DNA of 64,000 nucleotides from Glycine soja (Eukaryota > Streptophyta > Magnoliopsida > Fabales > Fabaceae): the NCBI RefSeq assembly GCF_004193775.1, contig NC_041016.1, positions 43,697,522 through 43,761,521 on the forward strand, in the 5' to 3' direction. The notes beneath the pieces were generated by a model that worked only from the letters and a program-made list of their open reading frames with translations, did not search any database and had not been told where the DNA came from. The position numbers and the translations under genes were made by a program. This document shows positions 33,839-44,524 of this stretch, piece by piece; the stretch's first letter is position 1, and every line of letters begins with the position of its first letter.

Positions 33839-34027
33839 AATGTACCGGGACAAATACCTAATACGGGTGACTTATTCGGTGTTGATTTGCGGCACGCATT
33901 TTCTGCGGAGGCTGACGAAGAAGAAGCGGGGAGGCATCGGGGCAGAAGAAATCCTGATCGCCAAGCACGAAGATGGGATCGACCATGTGGCACATCCTCA
34001 CGACATCACGGACACCAAAATGAATGA
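33839..34027 (+). pseudogene. In-frame C-terminal extension after an early TAG
   Basis: Directly after the TAG the same frame reads NVPGQIPNTGDLFGVDL, then RHAFSAEADEEE, GRRNPDRQARRWDRPCGTSS and RHHGHQNE, ending at TGA 34025-34027. The arginine-rich end with PCGTSSRHHGH looks to me like the C-terminus of transposon-borne PMD proteins, from memory of the family. The stop may be a recent CAG-to-TAG change, or it may be read through. Confidence 0.6.
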
Positions 34028-34144
34028 TTTGCATGTCTTCGTTTATTAAGCCTTTGTTGTATATTTGTAATTTGACATTCATGGCGTAATGTATGATATT
34101 CAGTTTATTAAGGCTTACTTATGGATAATATTTATGTCGCGTAT

Positions 34145-34570
34145 CAAACTATAATAATCAATGAACCATAAACCAAATAAAACTCAAAAACTAACCCCTA
34201 AAATAAAAAACCTAGCCCTAACCCTAACAAATAAGAACTAACCCTAACCCCTAAAATAAAAATAAAACCCTAACCCCTAACATGTTCAGAACTAAACCCT
34301 AACCCTAAAATAAAAAACCTAACCCTAACCCTAAAAAATAAGAACTAACCCTAACCCCTAAAATAAAAAAGTAACCCTAGCCCCTAACATGTTCAGAACT
34401 AAACCCTAACCCTAAAATAAAAAACCTAACCCTAACCCTAACAAATAAGAACTAACCCTAACCCCTAAAATAAAAAACTAACCCTAGCCCCTAACATGTT
34501 CAGAACTAAACCCTAACCCTAAAATAAAAAACATAGCCCTATCCCTAACAAATAAGAACTAACCCTAAGT
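34145..34570. repeat. Telomere-like repeat array with 107-bp higher-order period
   Basis: AACCCTAACCC and CCCTAAAATAAAAAAC units alternate. The marker CATGTTCAGAACTAAACC recurs at 34281, 34388 and 34495, that is every 107 bp. The core resembles the plant telomere unit CCCTAAA but is regularly interrupted by A-rich spacers. It starts about 120 bp after the mobile-domain gene. Confidence 0.9.
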
Positions 34571-35395
34571 TTGTTGTTTGTTCTTGTAAAAAATTTCATT
34601 TGTTTTGTTTTTCTATAAAATTATAACATTGCTCCTTTTTTTATCTGAAGTTAGATTTGTTGGACTCCAAACCTGAAAATATATTTAAAGGGAAAAAATA
34701 TATTTTAATTTATTTAAAAATCCTTATATTGATATAATATAATTTATTTCAGATAAATTTGAAATAAAAGTTTTAATATTCATAAAAATTTAAAACATCC
34801 GTTAATATATTTTTTTAAAAAAACAATTTATAATTCTTAATAAATACCTTAATTTTATGTTTTCTATAATTTATTTATTTTTATTTTTTTCTACAATAAA
34901 ACAAAAATTTTATTGTGGTCCTATACACTTTTTTTTTAGTTCATTATAAACTAACAAATTTTATTTTTACTTTCTAGTAAAAGAAATTCATTTGTTATTA
35001 TTTTTTTTAAAAAAAATTAATAATAAATGAAAAAATTATCAAAAAATAAACACAAAATTTAATAATTTATTATGAGTTAAAAAATGTCAAAGAAAAAAAT
35101 ATATTATTTGATTAAAGACACAACAAAAAAAATTATTATAAAACAAATAAAAAATTAAATATTCATTGAGATCGAAAATATATTTTAGTAATTTTTCTTT
35201 AATGCCAATACATTGTAATGGCGGAAGTATAATAGTATGAACGTTTCGAATTCTCTTCCTCGTACTTCGCGAATCCAGTTTTACCTCCTGTTTTCACATT
35301 TCAGTACTCCACTTTATCCTTCTCCTTTTCTCCAGACACTTCCTTTTGCATTTTCATGCACAGATTCCTCATTCAACCCTCTATCCTTCCCTACC
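34571..35395. other. AT-rich spacer with a C/T-rich patch
   Basis: This non-telomeric stretch separates two parts of the telomere-like array. From about 35220 to 35395 the composition changes to mixed and C/T-rich, with TCTCTTCCTCGTACTTCGCG and an open frame of about 60 codons. It could be a captured host fragment, but I do not recognise it. Confidence 0.4.
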
Positions 35396-36520
35396 CCCTA
35401 CCCCCTCAAAAATAAGAACTAACCCCTAAAATAAAAAAAATAACCATACACCCTAAAATAAAATGACTTAACCCTAACCCCTAAAATAAGAACTAAGCCT
35501 AACCCTAAAAAATAAGAACTAAACCCTTACCGTTTAAAAAAATAAAGTTTATTTCAACTTCTAAATGTAATTTTATTTCATTAGAAGTACACATTAAAAA
35601 AACGAAATTTTATTTCAACTTCGAAATGTAATTTTATTTCATTAGAAGTACACATTAAAAAAAACAAATTTTATTTCAACTTCTAAATGTAATTTTATTT
35701 CATTAGAAGTACACATTAAAAAAATTAACCCTAAACCCTAAAATAAGAAAACTTAACCCTAACCCTAAAATGTTCAGAAATACACCCTAACCCTAAATAA
35801 AAAAAATAAGCCTAACCCCTCCAAAATAAGCACTCAACCCTAACCCCTCAAATAAAAAAATTAACCATACACCATAAAATAAGAAGAACTTAGCCCTAAC
35901 CCCTAAAAATTAAGAACTAAACTCTAACACCTAACAAATTAGAACTAAACCCTGACCCTTCAAATAAAAAACTTAACCCTAACCCCTAAATCATAAAAAA
36001 ACTTAGCCCTAACCCCTCAAAAATAAGAACTACACCCTAACCCTTCAAATAAAAAAATTAACCCTAACCACTAAAATAAAAAAATTCCCCCTAAACCCAA
36101 AAATAAACAACCTTAGCCCTAACCCCAACAAAATAAGCACTCAACCCTAACCCCTCATAATTAGGAACTAAACCCTAATCCCTCAAAATTAAGAACTACA
36201 CCATAACACTTCAACTCAAATAAAAATAAAGACTAAACCCTAAAAAAAATAAGAACTAAACCCTAACCCCTAAAACAATACGGACTAACCCTAACCATTC
36301 AAATAAAAAAATTAACCCCTAACCCCTAACAACTACGAACTAACCCTAACCTCTAAAAATTTTGAAGTTACCCCTAACAAATAAAAAATAAGGCCTAACC
36401 CTACCCCATACAATTATAAAATTAACCCTAACCCTAAAATAAAAAACTTAGCCCTAACCATAAAATAAAAAGAACTTAGCCCTCACCCTTCAAATAAAAA
36501 ACTAAGACAAAATACTTAGA
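35396..36520. repeat. Degenerate telomere-like repeats, second part
   Basis: AACCCTAACCCCTAAAATAA-type units with many variants (CCATACACC, GCCTAACCC, CCCTCAAAATAAG) fill the space up to about 200 bp from the transposase stop. They are more degenerate than those at 34145-34570. Confidence 0.85.
35549..35721. repeat. 61-bp minisatellite, three copies
   Basis: The unit with ATTTCAACTTCTAAATGTAA and TTTCATTAGAAGTACACATT starts at 35551, 35612 and 35673. A further single copy occurs at about 36582-36630 next to the transposase end, which suggests this is spread 3'-flank sequence. Confidence 0.9.
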
Positions 36521-36725
36521 CACTAACGTTTCTAACTAACGATCAACACCAATGTGACTCAACCTCGATTGATCCACTCCATTTATTTCAACTTCTAAAT
36601 GTAATTTTATTTCATTAGAAGCACACATTCAACAAAAAGTAACTGACGATTTCATTGAAGATCAACAAGTAAATACATTGAACAAAACCTAAAGCAATAC
36701 AAGTCAGGCATGTAACATACATAAA

Positions 36726-39532
36726 TCAATTAAATGAATTACTCCCACGGTCAGATTGCATTGGACATCGACGCCTATTGTGCCCTTCAGCTCCACATCT
36801 ACTACATTTTTGTCGGTGGTCAGATGGTTCGACCCAATCCATCTCATTCCTTATCCTTGTTGATTTTGGCCGACCTTTCGCACGAATTGTAGTTGGGTCA
36901 GGGATTAGTGTCCATGCCTCATCAGAAGGAGGAATTGCCGCTTCATTCCCAAGAGACCACCACTGTGCGGAGTATGCTTTTAAGATGTGCTCATTGGTGT
37001 AAACAACATCTATATATTGGTAGTAGTTCATGCTCACGTAACCACAAGCTGCAATAATGTGTGAACATGGATAGTGAAGCGCAGAATACCTTCCGCATTG
37101 ACAGTAATGGCCATTCAAGTTAACTGCCCATTTTTGTCCGCCACGTTGCGTTATAGGATTGAAGGTCTCCTCTACTTCAAACCTTGTCGAGTGAATATCA
37201 TACACGCGAACGATGTGCGAACAAGCTTGTTCTTGATTTTTCCTAAGTTCTGTAACAAGCTTAGAACAATAAACTTGGCCTTCTCTTAATTGTCTTTGGG
37301 CTTGGCGACCACGATCAACAAAGTACTTTCGGCACCTACTATATGTTGACTTGACCAACGCTGTTATTGGAATGCTGCGACAATCTTTCAACACCTTATT
37401 CACACATTCTGATAAGTTGGTTGTCATGTGACCATATCGTCGTCCAGATGTATCGTAAGCCATGCTCCATTTTTCCTTTGAGATTCGATCAATCCATCTT
37501 GCTATGGCTGGACTCAATTGACGAAATTTTTCTAAGTTTTGATCAAACACATGCTTGCAAGGAGTGTACGCTGCATCAAATTTGTTATCATCAAAAGTTG
37601 TACATAGACATGAAACTCAAATTAAATTAATGTATAAAATAAACCTTACCCAATTTCTTGAACATCTCTTTTTGTTTCGCGTTGTTGAATTTGCGATTGA
37701 AATTGCTGGCTATGTGTCGGACACAGTACACATGAAAACCGTGGGGAGGTTGCCAACCAAGTGCTTCATTAGCGACAGCAGACTTTATACTCGCGTGACG
37801 ATCAGATATTAGACAAATTCCATTCTTATCTGTGACGTGTTCACGCAAGTGGGCCAAAAACCATGACCATGCTGTTAGCGTCTCGCCTTCGACCACGGCG
37901 AATGCTAGAGGAAGAACACCACCATTTCCATCTTGCGATGTGGCCATTAACAGGGTCCCACGGTATTTGCCGTATAAATGTGTGCCGTCAACTTGTATGA
38001 TTGGCTTACAGTACTTAAAAGCCTCCTTGCATTGACCAAATGTCCAAAATACTCTATGAAATTGACGATGTTCGCGACTCACCCTATTACCAACAATAAA
38101 ATCGTCATGTAGTATTTGAAAGTAAGAGCCAGGAGAATGATTTTGCATGTGTGTTAGCCATGATGAGAGTTTCGCATACGACTCTTCCCAATCGCCATAT
38201 TCAATTGCAATCGCTTTTTGTTTGGCCATCCATGCTTTTCTGTATGAAACCTTATAGGAAAATTCACTATTTATCCTTTCTTGAATCAAAGAAATTTTTA
38301 TTGATGGATCTTCTCTGATCATGCCTGTAATTCAAATAAGTAAATAAAATTACAAATTAAAATAACAAATAACACAAAAGTAGGATAATATGAACATAAA
38401 AAACGTACCTACTACGCAAGTCGCAATTAAATTTGAATCAAGCTTCTCATGGTCTTGTGTCATAGTCATATTTAGACATGTGTGCGGTCCACCCCATTGT
38501 GACACTTTCCATGCATCAGTTTTTTTGGATAAAATTGCCCTCATATAAAAAGGGCAAGGAGACTCTTCGGTGTTGTTGGGGCAACAAACAATATATTTGT
38601 GTGATTTCGTTTCAACAACCTTAAAACTTTGATGCACCTTCATCACATATTGTTTGAGTGCATTTTTGACCGCATCTTTACTGTCAAAATCCATGCCAAC
38701 ATATAATTCTTGTCCAACATTAAAAGTCGTTGGCATGTCCAGACCACAAATGTCCTCCTCGTCTGGATGACTCCAATTGATATTATTATAATGGCTAGCA
38801 TCATTCCAAAATGGATTTTGAATTTCTGGTACACCTAATAATTTATAAAATAAAATCACGTCAACAAACTACTCCTATTTAGTTACCATTAAATACAATT
38901 CTCATAAAAAGATAGATGTATTCAACTAATTTTGCATTTCACAAACATTTACCTTCGGTTGGGTGAACAATTGAAACTGGTTCAACGATGTCAGTGACTT
39001 CATCGTCTGTATCAGATATTCCATCATCACTATCATCTTCATCGAAAGACTCTTCAACGTATGAGTTAGATGCAAGATAATCATCATCATCATCATCATC
39101 ATCATCTTCATCAACATGTAAATTGCTTATATTTCTTGGCAGTTCCGACTCATGATGAGATACATTACGTCCACATGACGTAACAGAATTTGCAGCATGA
39201 AACATAGAACCCCCAGCAACATCCTTTTCTACGTACAATTCTAGAACTGACATTTGTTGTTGTTGTTGAAAACTTTCGATCATAGTTTCAACATCTTCGT
39301 CATCACAAATTTGCAACGCAACATATTTTCCTGAAACTAAAAATCTACAACTTATGGTAGAAATAATTTCATTATTTTCTAACTTTACCTTATCTCCAAT
39401 TTTTTTTTTCAAAGCATTGAAACTAATTCCGCGTTTAATCTGAATCGCTTTTTTACTGCCTTCAAATATTACACCATCATTGTCTTCATATACTCTTCCG
39501 TTGAAATACAAGAATGTAATAATTGAATTCAT
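36726..39532 (-). CDS. MuDR/MURA-like transposase, intact by predicted splicing
   Basis: Four exons on the minus strand: 39532-38953, 38834-38409, 38324-37650 and 37570-36726. They total 2526 nt, exactly 841 codons plus stop, and each intron has GT-AG ends. It cuts and pastes the element through the terminal repeats in the nucleus. Residues 1-105 look like a PB1-type N-terminal domain, and a run of nine Asp lies at 143-151. The MuDR N-terminal DNA-binding region follows (about 200-330, with MDFDSKDAVKNALKQY and CPFYMRA). The catalytic core has Asp448 (QVDGTHLYGKYRG), Asp510 (LISDRHAS) and Glu615 (TTNLSECVN). A SWIM finger (Cys717, Cys719, Cys729, His731) and a CCHC knuckle (Cys816, Cys819, His824, Cys829) complete it. 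No stop or frameshift was seen. Confidence 0.92.
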
Positions 39533-39919
39533 GATATACCTACATCAACAAAATTAAAAATAATTAATCATAACAATAGTCTTTGTTAAAATAAATAATT
39601 ACTCATACTAATTTTATAATAAAAATTCTAATTAAAAAAATTAATTCACTTAAACTATACCTTAAAATTTTAGTCTAACAAATAAAATTATTACTTCAAT
39701 TAAATATTCTGTCGATGATACAAATATTAAATATTTATTTGCTTCCTCTATTAAACTTAAACTACACAAAATGGAAGGGTTATAAATGAAAGGATTACAC
39801 TTAAAATTATTTCAGACAGAACATGGCCACCACGCCTACGACTGGTAATATTTGTATCTTCGAAGCCATTTTTCAGTACTAATTAACTCAAATGAGATAT
39901 GTTCCGTAATGAAGGATAT

Positions 39920-39956
<37 letters not shown>

Positions 39957-40650
39957 CAAAATTAGTAGGAAAGTATACTCTCTATATAAAGGACTGGAGG
40001 AGAGACAAATAAGGCCTAATTGTTCTCCATCTCCATTCAATAGTCTCAATGGTTAATTAACTACATGCACCACGTATGAACTTCCTATGAAAGGCAAAAA
40101 AAAAAAATACTCGGTGAACAACTAATTTGAAACTTAGTGAGACAAACAGATAAAACTATATACAATTAAAGTATAATAACTAATATTATATATGCCATAA
40201 AAACAAAGACATAGAAAATTAGTGAGTGTTAAAGAATTAATTCAACTAATTTTTTTTAATTTTTGGCACTAGTGATCGCTTGGACACATAGAATATTCAC
40301 CTATTATTTTTCGAAAAGTGAAGAAGTATTAGACCTCATCTAGTGCTACTTTGTTGTCTCAATATTTTTCTTATTTACCATAAAGTATAAAATAATCTAT
40401 AAATCCAAGTAAAGTTCTTTTAACATTATTAAAAATCAATAAATTACTAATAAATATAGTAACCAAAAAATTGTTATTCTCATGCTAGTTTTTATGCTAA
40501 TAAATTTAAATGACGGGACTTTTAAAATTGGTAATATTTTTCTTATTGTTTTTATAATTACAAATCCAATTTCTTTTTTTTAACTTATACTAAATTTTAT
40601 TACAAGTAAAATGAAACTTCCTACTCAAAACAAACCACAAAATACTTAAG
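39533..40650. other. Leader region of the transposase, AT-rich
   Basis: A possible leader-intron acceptor (GATGTAG on the minus strand, at about 39540-39546) precedes the transposase ATG by about 8 bases. A TA microsatellite lies at 39923-39954. I saw no other gene. Confidence 0.4.
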
Positions 40651-40659
40651 AAATAACAT

Positions 40660-41130
40660 CTAATTAGTTTTTGTCTTAAATTAAATTATATGTCAAATAA
40701 TATTTCAGACCCAAAATCCATTAACAAAAAGATCGAATGGAATGATACATAGACAAATAAATCTCTTATGAATTTCGGGATACTCTTTTATTTAATTAAT
40801 TTAATTAATCAATTTTTGAAGATTCCGCATTCGAAGGGGAGTAGACTACTCAAGAACTTTACTTTTCATTTCATTTCTGCCTTAATTGAGAATTGGATAA
40901 ATAATTAAGAAAATAAAAAAAAAATATGTCAATGAAATGTTGATTGGTATTTATTGAGAACTTGAGTAAAGAGTAAACCTTTTTCTTTTAGATTAGAGTT
41001 TTTTTTATAGATTTTGAAAGTGAAAACCCTTTGTTTTTTTTATTTGGTATAACTACTTGAGCCGGATGAAAGGAAACCTTCACGTCCGATTTTGAAAGGA
41101 AAGGCTTACAAATAATTATTACTAATAATT
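40660..41130 (+). other. Plastid-like group II intron fragment inside the MULE
   Basis: At 41059-41093 the sequence GAGCCGGATGAAAGGAAACC continuing TTCACGTCCGATTTT folds as a group II intron domain V: the AGC triad in GAGCCG, a GAAA loop, a two-base CG bulge and a closing pair with UCCGAUUU. The preceding sequence (ATTTCGGGATACTCTTTTAT, GATTCCGCATTCGAAGGGG, GTCAATGAAATGTTGATTGG) has the look of chloroplast intron or spacer DNA. I could not name the source gene. The limits are approximate. Confidence 0.55.
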
Positions 41131-41649
41131 TTTAAATTTAACGTCTAATTTACAAAATTAATACACTTAAATTTAAGTTTCAAATTTGATTCTAATCATA
41201 ATATTTGTTACAAAAGGAAATAAAAGAAAAGAAGACTTTATTTAAATAAATATAAAGCATCCTTACTATATAGAAGCAGCAAACTTCAAAATACTCTCTT
41301 CAAATGAAACTTTTTCTTCCTCTTCCACACTGATACTCTCTTCAATGTTAAATTTTTGAATGTTAAGTGTCGTTGGAAGTTTACTCTATTTAAAGAAAAT
41401 TTACACAAACTGAAGCTACACATGGAACGTTACACGCCATTAAAGCGCATGTCACCTCCTACACCTGCTGCTATTGCATGCTTCTGAATACATGTTACCT
41501 CCACATGCCTAGACCTGCTATTACTGCATCCTTCTGAAGCAAAAATCTGCCCTAACAATGGCCTGGAATTGATAAAATAACGTGTCCTAACAGTGCCCTA
41601 GCTGTGCCCTAGCTGATAAAATACAGCTTTGTCCCGCCAAAACGAAAAG
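41131..41649. other. Spacer between intron-like fragment and right terminal repeat
   Basis: The first part is AT-rich. From about 41440 to 41620 there are repeated phrases (CATGCTTCTGAATACATGTT, CCTAACAGTGCCCTAGCTGT). This may be the promoter side of the transposase, with a TATA-like CTATATAG at about 41268. Confidence 0.35.
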
Positions 41650-42037
41650 GAAAAGCTGAAATGGGGTGGGAGTGTCTCGCCAGTCCTGTGGACGAGACCC
41701 AGGCTACGTGGGCCATATCGCCAGTCCGACTGGCGGCTTCAGCTGGGTGTGTCGCCGTTCCCATTGGCGACACCCTCCTCTCTCCATCAGCTGGGTGTGT
41801 CGCCGTTCCCATTGGCGACACCCTCCTCTCTCCATCCTACGTGGCCATATCTCGCCACTGCTACTGGCAATACACCCTTCTCTCCTCCTTTGCCGCCACT
41901 GGCAATGGCGGGTTGAGCCATGCCGCCAGTGGCAATGGCGGTTTCCTCCACAAAACAAACCCCCTCCGTTATTTGTTTTGAAACAGACCCCATCCCGTAA
42001 ATACTTTGTAAAATGAACCCCCTTACGTAAATTTGCC
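41650..42037 (-). repeat. Right terminal inverted repeat of the MULE
   Basis: This is the inverted counterpart of 29999-30380. The outer 200 bp or so match closely; the inner part is a rearranged set of the same palindromic modules (GCCAGTCCGACTGGCGG, GTCGCCGTTCCCATTGGCGA). A 48-bp unit is exactly duplicated here at 41741-41788 and 41789-41836, which makes the two arms unequal. Confidence 0.92.
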
Positions 42038-42046
42038 CTTTATTCC
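42038..42046. repeat. 9-bp target-site duplication, right
   Basis: CTTTATTCC follows the right terminal repeat and is identical to 29990-29998. Confidence 0.9.
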
Positions 42047-42356
42047 ATGAATGAATCAGTGGCTATAATTCTACTAAGGGTAGCTTTTGGAATATTTTCC
42101 ATGACTTTTTTTAATCACTGTGTGTCACGCGTTTGAGTACGATTGCTTTAATTTGGGTTGGTGAACATCTTTTTCTTTGTTGGCCAGTCAACCGTTACCA
42201 TAGTCTTCCCTACAATACTGATATTAACAACAGCTGTATTTTGCTCACTGTCTTGGCACTTGGGATATTTTCGGAAAATAATGAACCTACTATATTTTAG
42301 AATTTATTTAGGAGAAAGGTTCCTCCAAAACAAACATGAGTTCTTTATCTATTCAT
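42047..42356. repeat. Duplicated block, copy C, right of the MULE
   Basis: The stretch continues the sequence interrupted by the MULE and matches 23007-23310 (ATGAATCAGTGGCTATAATT, TTTGGGTTGGTGAACATCTT, AATGAACCTACTATATT). Confidence 0.75.
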
Positions 42357-43013
42357 TGTTGGGATTTTCTATTTTAATAATAATTAATATGAGCTAATAT
42401 TATAAGATAATTATATTAATTATTTATTGTTATTGGATTTTATGTTATGTGATCAAATTAAGTAATCTCGTTAGACAACCAAATTCGATAATATGGATTT
42501 AAAGGAGCATATGTCAGTATTAGTCCATTAGGAGATAATGAGAACCTTATTAGATTAACACATTACAAGAAGGCTATCGTCCCCCCAATACACTAAATCA
42601 TCGACACATAGATAGTTTCTCTTCTTGAGGGAATTGAATAATACTTTGCCAAAAACGAAAAGGCGGAGACGAGTAACCTTTTGGCTAAACTCATCTCCAT
42701 GAAGTATAAGGGCAAAAGTTATATAAGGAAGTCTTTGCTCATATAATTTTTGTTTTTGTTTATTATTATTATTATTGTTGTTGTTGTTTTGTTAAAAAAG
42801 GGGAAAACAAAAGGTGTCCTTAGCAAAAGAAACAAAACAAAGATGCAATATTTACTTGGGGTATTTTAAGTATAAATCAATGATAGCATTAAATATAATT
42901 TAAAGATATGATATTTACTTGTCGTAATTAATGTTTTATATTTTTTTACTATCATGATAGAAGTTAATTTAACATATCCTTTCCATTTATTTGCATATCT
43001 AGTGATTTTTTAA

Positions 43014-43870
43014 ATTAAATTGATTGTCACGATATATTGTCAAAGTAATCCCTATTGTGAAAATTAATTTGATTAAAATTGCATAAATTTTTGTATAAAA
43101 TTATTTATCCGAATTATGTTCAGACCAAAAGAATACACAATTTGACCAAATAATATTTTATATTTGTGATGATAAATGTGTGACAATTATAAAGTGTTTT
43201 CATGTGAATAATAGTCGGTCCAAAGAAAGACTATTATTTGACAGATTTATTGTTAATATTTGATTATTGCATTGAGAGTACCAATTACAAATTAATTTCT
43301 CTAAAAATTAATGTTGTGTTAGGTATCTTGTGATGGGTGTGTTCCGTAAAATATTTACATGTTCTATTATATTTTTTTTTATATAACTAAATTATATGTG
43401 AAAGTTGTGTAATTTTAATACCTCTCATTTATTATATTAAATTGTCTTGTATTTTTTGGTTTAATTGATTGAAACAACATGTTGTCAAAGTAATTTTTGT
43501 TGCGTAAGTTGATTTGATTGAATTTACATGGATGTTGCATGAAATTATTCATGCAAATTGTACTCGGCCCAAAGGAAGACACAATTTGGTATAATAATTA
43601 TTGTTTGCGATGGTAAACATGTGGTGATTATAAATAGTGTGATTTTTCATGTGAATAATGAAATGTTCAAAGACAATCATTATTTGACCGGAGTAATTAT
43701 CATATAAGTTTTTCATGTGAGCAATGAAGTGTCCAACGACAACCTTTGTTTGACAAGACTTATCACCAATGTTTGATCAATACGTTGAGAGTATCACTTG
43801 CAATTAATCTTTTTCGATCCAAAGATTGAGGATTAATGATGCGCCAGGTATCATGTTTGGCTCTTGAAAT
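43014..43870 (+). repeat. About 444-bp tandem duplication inside the copia element
   Basis: TTGTCAAAGTAAT at about 43038 and 43482, AAGAATACACAATTTG against AAGGAAGACACAATTTG, and TTGAGAGTACCAATTACAA against TTGAGAGTATCACTTGCAA show two diverged tandem units. Confidence 0.65.
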
Positions 43871-44404
43871 TTACCATAAATATTATTTTTGTATTGTATG
43901 TTTATATTCTCTTCTTTAATTGTTGTTGCTACTACTATGATTTAAATTACTCACATTATTTAAATCTCAAATATGCATGTATAAAATAATTTGTATGGGG
44001 GTCCTAAGGTGATATATGATTAATCTTGGTATGCAATACTAGAAAATAGTAAAACACATTATGCGTTAATTGAAGAGAATAAGAAATTACATGTTTTCAT
44101 ATCAAAAGTCTAGAAGTTTAGAGATCATTGAGTATTATGACTTTGATTTTTTCGAAATGTCTTAATAGTAATCACTCCACATAAGGATCCACATTTAATC
44201 GTGTTGGTGGAGTTAATATTTAGCTATGAGACATCATACCTAAATTATTGTAACTCGCTTGCTTGTTGTTGCCAACATTAATTAGCCATCAGATGTTTAT
44301 TGCAACAATATCTTAATGATATCATTAAAGATTCAACTAAGTCAAAGTTTGTTGACATAAAATATTTGGTTCTTAAATAAAGAATTCAGAAAATATAGAT
44401 TTGT

Positions 44405-44524
44405 ATAGAACATATAGGAATTCATTTCATGCTAGCTGATTTACTTACTAAAGGTATGACACTTAAAGTTTTTCATGAGCACACTGTTTATATGAATGTA
44501 ATTCCTGATAGTACATTAGTTTAG
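44405..44524 (+). pseudogene. C-terminal end of copia polyprotein
   Basis: An open stretch IEHIGIHFMLADLLTKGMTL, KVFHEHTVYMNVIPDSTLV ends in TAG. The LADLLTKGM and KVFHEHV-like pattern is that of the end of copia RNase H. Everything upstream in pol is missing. Confidence 0.75.

Larger units (their letters stand above)
29999..42037. mobile_element. Complete 12-kb Mutator-like element (MULE)
   Basis: The element is 12,039 bp long. Its ends read inward G(A/G)CAAATTTACGTAAGGGGG on both sides and it is flanked by a perfect 9-bp target duplication. Related unoccupied sites at about 27240-27345 and 22960-23060 confirm both borders. Inside, a mobile-domain gene (31772-33838, plus) and a transposase gene (39532-36726, minus) converge on a telomere-like repeat array. 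Both genes can be spliced to open frames, so it may be autonomous, apart from the early stop in the mobile-domain gene. Confidence 0.93.

Noticed and set aside
34145..34570. CRISPR-like array of spaced repeats
   Set aside because: The spacing is that of a tandem higher-order repeat with non-unique spacers, in a plant nuclear context.
34145..36520. A true chromosome end or telomere junction
   Set aside because: The repeats are degenerate, interrupted by A-rich spacers, and lie wholly inside a transposon with genes on both sides.
41609..42016. Open frames of up to about 116 codons on both strands
   Set aside because: Same cause as at the left terminal repeat; no domain and no splice structure.
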